DNA of 64,000 bases, from the NCBI GenBank assembly GCA_910585905.1, contig CAJUID010000010.1:1-64000 (forward strand). The letters are read 5' to 3'. Source of the DNA: an uncultured Lachnospiraceae bacterium (GTDB taxonomy: Bacteria; Bacillota; Clostridia; Lachnospirales; Lachnospiraceae). How positions within the stretch are numbered: position 1 is the stretch's first letter; the number at the start of each line of letters is the position of its first letter. Below the pieces are notes generated by a model. The model was not told the origin of the DNA, did no database searches, and saw nothing but the letters and a program-made list of their open reading frames with translations. The position numbers and the translations under genes are program-made. This document shows positions 61,877 through 64,000 of this stretch, piece after piece.

Positions 61877-63598
61877 ATGAGAAAAAAACTTTTAGCAACT
61901 GTATTAGCTGCTAGTATGGTGCTTTCCTTAGCACCAGTGCTTCCGGTTAATACAGGAACCGTAGCATGCGCGGAGGAAGTTAGTGAGACAGTCGGCGCAG
62001 AGGATAAGTCAACACCATTTTGGGGAGCATTTAGTAAGCCATACAAATTAGAGCAGGGAAAAATCTTAACTGTAGAATTTGATAATTATGGCAACGATGC
62101 AAATGTTTGGAACAATTATGCAATGGTATTTACAAATGATGGTACCACTCCAGAAGCAGCAACAGCTCCTGCAGGGCATAAGGAGTTCGCGGTAGTCCGT
62201 GCTGATAACTGGGGCTGGGGCGGAGGTGACAATAAGTCACTTTCTGGTGATGACATTGTATACACCAGCACATGGGCAGATGAAAATGCATACAAAGAGA
62301 TTATGAAGGATGCGCATGTTACTTTAACACTTGAGAAAACAGGTGCAGTGGTGAAAGTGTCTGGAAAGGTTGTTTCAAATACAGATGCCACAAAGTCATA
62401 TGAGCGTACTGTAACTCTTACTACAGATGAAGCAGATGTTTTCTTAAATCTTACTGTAGATAATTGCTATCTTAAGGTTAAATCCGTAACTTCATCAGAT
62501 AATTCTGGAACAGATACGCCTACAACACCACCGGATACTTCAACACCAGGAATACCAAGTGAGGGGTCAAACCTTGATGCAATCGCTACACAGCCAGTTG
62601 CAAAATATACATTTGATAATGCAGATGGAATTGAGTTAGCTGGTGAGGCAAAGGTAGCAGACGGCGTATTAAATCTGGCTACTACAGCATCAAATGGTGC
62701 AACTTATGCAAAGATTGCAGATCTGTCAACAAATGATTTTTCTAACGGAGCTTCTTTTGTAGCAGATATTAAAGTAACTGGGCATTCATCTGACTGGACA
62801 TCCATCATTATGATTGGTGATGGAGAACTTGGAAAAGAAGGTAAAGATGCAACAGCATTATATCATTTTTCACAGGGATTTTCTTCAGTTGGCGGTGTTC
62901 AGGGTGATTTCTTCCAGGGATATTTTGGAAATGCAATCTCAGCACCATATACATGGGATTGGTTCGCTAATGAAGCAAACCGTAACAAATGGATGAAACT
63001 GGCAGTAACTATTTCTAATGATATGATGGTAACATATATCGATGGACAGAAGGTTCAGGAAGCTGCAGGAAGTTATGCAAATGTATTGAAAGCATTTTCA
63101 GTAGGCAAGAATAATTATCTGGGTGCATCATATTGGCCAGCAGATCCTGACTTTATGGGCTCTATGGATAATGTAGCTATTTACAATACAGCATTATCAG
63201 CAACAGATGTAAATGCAATTGCAACAACACCTGACACACCAGATACGCCAGACACACCGGATACGCCAGACACACCGGATACGCCAGATACACCAGACAC
63301 ACCGGATACACCAGATACACCAGACACACCGGATACACCAGATACGCCAGCTGTAAAGAAGACAATGAAGCTCAGCAAGGTTTCTGTTAAGAAGAATGCA
63401 ACAAAGATTACTGGTACAGTTTCCGTAGCAAAAGCAACTGTAAAGGTAAAGGTTGGCAAGAAGGCATATAAGAAAGCAACTGTAAAGAAAAAGAATTTCA
63501 CTTTAAAAGTTGCTAAGTTAAAGAAGGGGACAAAGGTAACCGTTAAGGTAACAAAGTCTGGATATAAGGCACTTACTAAGAGCTATACAGTTAAATAA
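61877..63598 (+). CDS. Secreted multidomain protein with carbohydrate-binding-type modules
   Basis: The 573 residues start with a signal peptide (cleavage near ACAEE). Domain 1 (~45-210) is a beta-sandwich rich in Trp and Asp (TPFWGAFSKPYKLEQG, NWGWGGG) like glycan-binding modules. A Pro/Thr linker follows, then a LamG/concanavalin-like domain (~240-450: AKYTFDNADGIEL, MGSMDNVAIYNTAL), a (Pro-Asp-Thr)13 linker and a Lys-rich Ig-like C-terminal domain (~500-573). No LPXTG, SLH or catalytic motif is seen. The basic tail could hold the protein on the cell wall. Binding to plant or host glycan is plausible but not shown. Confidence 0.82.
   Translation: MRKKLLATVLAASMVLSLAPVLPVNTGTVACAEEVSETVGAEDKSTPFWGAFSKPYKLEQGKILTVEFDNYGNDANVWNNYAMVFTNDGTTPEAATAPAGHKEFAVVRADNWGWGGGDNKSLSGDDIVYTSTWADENAYKEIMKDAHVTLTLEKTGAVVKVSGKVVSNTDATKSYERTVTLTTDEADVFLNLTVDNCYLKVKSVTSSDNSGTDTPTTPPDTSTPGIPSEGSNLDAIATQPVAKYTFDNADGIELAGEAKVADGVLNLATTASNGATYAKIADLSTNDFSNGASFVADIKVTGHSSDWTSIIMIGDGELGKEGKDATALYHFSQGFSSVGGVQGDFFQGYFGNAISAPYTWDWFANEANRNKWMKLAVTISNDMMVTYIDGQKVQEAAGSYANVLKAFSVGKNNYLGASYWPADPDFMGSMDNVAIYNTALSATDVNAIATTPDTPDTPDTPDTPDTPDTPDTPDTPDTPDTPDTPDTPDTPAVKKTMKLSKVSVKKNATKITGTVSVAKATVKVKVGKKAYKKATVKKKNFTLKVAKLKKGTKVTVKVTKSGYKALTKSYTVK
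63230..63346 (+). repeat. In-frame tandem repeat coding (Pro-Asp-Thr)13
   Basis: Thirteen 9-bp units of the form CCNGAYACN lie in tandem, with third-position variation that alternates in longer 18- and 36-bp periods. The array encodes a rigid extended linker and can change length by slippage without shifting frame. Confidence 0.95.
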
Positions 63599-63637
63599 TA
63601 TTTAATCCTACATAATAGTTTTCTCATTACTTTTTTC

Positions 63638-63669
63638 AGGGAACCGGATAGCCGGTTCCCTGTTTTTTG
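63638..63669 (+). terminator. Intrinsic terminator
   Basis: GGGAACCGG-N4-CCGGTTCCC is a perfect 9-bp stem followed by TGTTTTTT, 40 bp after the secreted protein gene. Confidence 0.92.
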
Positions 63670-63750
63670 ATAATATTACTTTGGCTATTAAATCTCACAA
63701 TTTTTGCTTGCCTAATTTTGAAGTTCATTGTGCTGAAAGCCTTGATGTAG

Positions 63751-64000
63751 CACTACTGCGCATATGTTTTCAGCAGATGTCCTAGACAAATTATTTTGCG
63801 TAAAATCCTGCGGGATTTAACTTTTGAAATAATATTAAATGTTGTTCGATTTGGTATAGCAAATGAGTTTCCAGAGCATGATGATAAATATAGGTTGTAT
63901 TTTCTGTTGAATGAATTACTGTTAGATGGATAATCTATAGAAGAAAAGTTGGAAATTATTATGGCAGTATATTGTATTTTGGAGAATGATAAAATAAGGG
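63751..64000 (+). pseudogene. Decayed coding remnant, possibly Rpn/PD-(D/E)XK transposase C-terminus
   Basis: One frame reads LRKILRDLTFEIILNVVRFG, then IANEFPEHDDKYRLYFLLNE, a stop at 63931, and continues in frame as SIEEKLEIIMAVYCILENDK to the window edge. The sequence has no start codon. The PEH...YRLYFLL and EEKLEII pattern recalls the C-terminal part of recombination-promoting (Rpn) nuclease/transposase proteins common in Lachnospiraceae; this is recall, not a search result. Confidence 0.45.

Noticed and set aside
63230..63346. Possible CRISPR array
   Set aside because: The 9-bp units are contiguous, in frame and without spacers; it is a coding tandem repeat.
63177..63501. 106- and 62-codon frames antisense to the Pro-Asp-Thr array
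   Set aside because: Their Val-Ser-Gly and Leu-Val-Tyr-Pro repeats are simply the complement of the tandem DNA.

Overview
The window looks like a chromosomal segment of a moderately AT-rich, spore-forming Firmicute of class Clostridia, most like the family Lachnospiraceae. The reasons are: Spo0A with a complete C-terminal DNA-binding domain; a tyrS gene behind a T-box leader; a CIRCE element; the order rho-rpmE-DUF1385-prmC-prfA typical of Clostridia; DUF4364; a HydE-like radical SAM protein; and strong AGGAGG-type ribosome binding sites. No rRNA, tRNA, CRISPR array or intact phage or transposon was seen.

Region 1 (1-7 kb) is an accessory patch. It holds a VOC protein, a secreted C39-like cysteine protease next to a membrane-anchored secreted partner, a leaderless GH25 lysozyme, galE and a small phosphoesterase, interspersed with palindromic repeats. 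Region 2 (6.2-21.5 kb, minus strand) is a long exopolysaccharide operon recognisable as a Gram-positive Pel-type system: PelD (degenerate SDR domain + TM + GAF + degenerate GGDEF with an RxxD c-di-GMP site), PelE, a large membrane protein, a DUF2194 protein, PelF, PelG, a DUF2304 protein, three further glycosyltransferases and a DUF4874/DUF4832 protein. galE lies just beyond it and could supply UDP-Gal or UDP-GalNAc.

Region 3 (21.6-43 kb) is mostly housekeeping: T-box/tyrS, a DUF4364 regulator, a TIGR01212 radical SAM protein, malic enzyme, rho, rpmE, DUF1385, prmC, prfA, an HD-domain hydrolase with a structured leader, a TrmH-type methyltransferase, aspS, a PAP2 phosphatase, leuS, a probable yybP-ykoY (Mn2+) riboswitch before a Na+/Ca2+ exchanger-family protein, and CIRCE-htpG. 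Region 4 (43.4-54.6 kb) has an MMPL exporter, a secreted coiled-coil partner and a TetR regulator with two matching palindromic operators. It continues with a HydE-like radical SAM gene behind an RBS-sequestering hairpin, two orphan regulators with degenerate receiver domains, spo0A, citrate synthase and a small acidic lipoprotein. Region 5 (54.7-64 kb) holds metY, a chemoreceptor with an adjacent orphan solute-binding lipoprotein, lgt, ychF and a secreted carbohydrate-binding-type protein with a (Pro-Asp-Thr)13 linker. A decayed coding remnant runs off the right edge.

The most distinctive content is the expanded Pel-like operon with its apparently pseudo-enzymatic SDR-PelD fusion. Next is a family of roughly 0.5-0.6 kb near-palindromic repeats (two near-complete copies, one half copy, one possible remnant) that sit at gene 3' ends. 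Smaller dispersed structured repeats are also present, including a 55-bp element placed identically in front of pelF and the TrmH-family gene.
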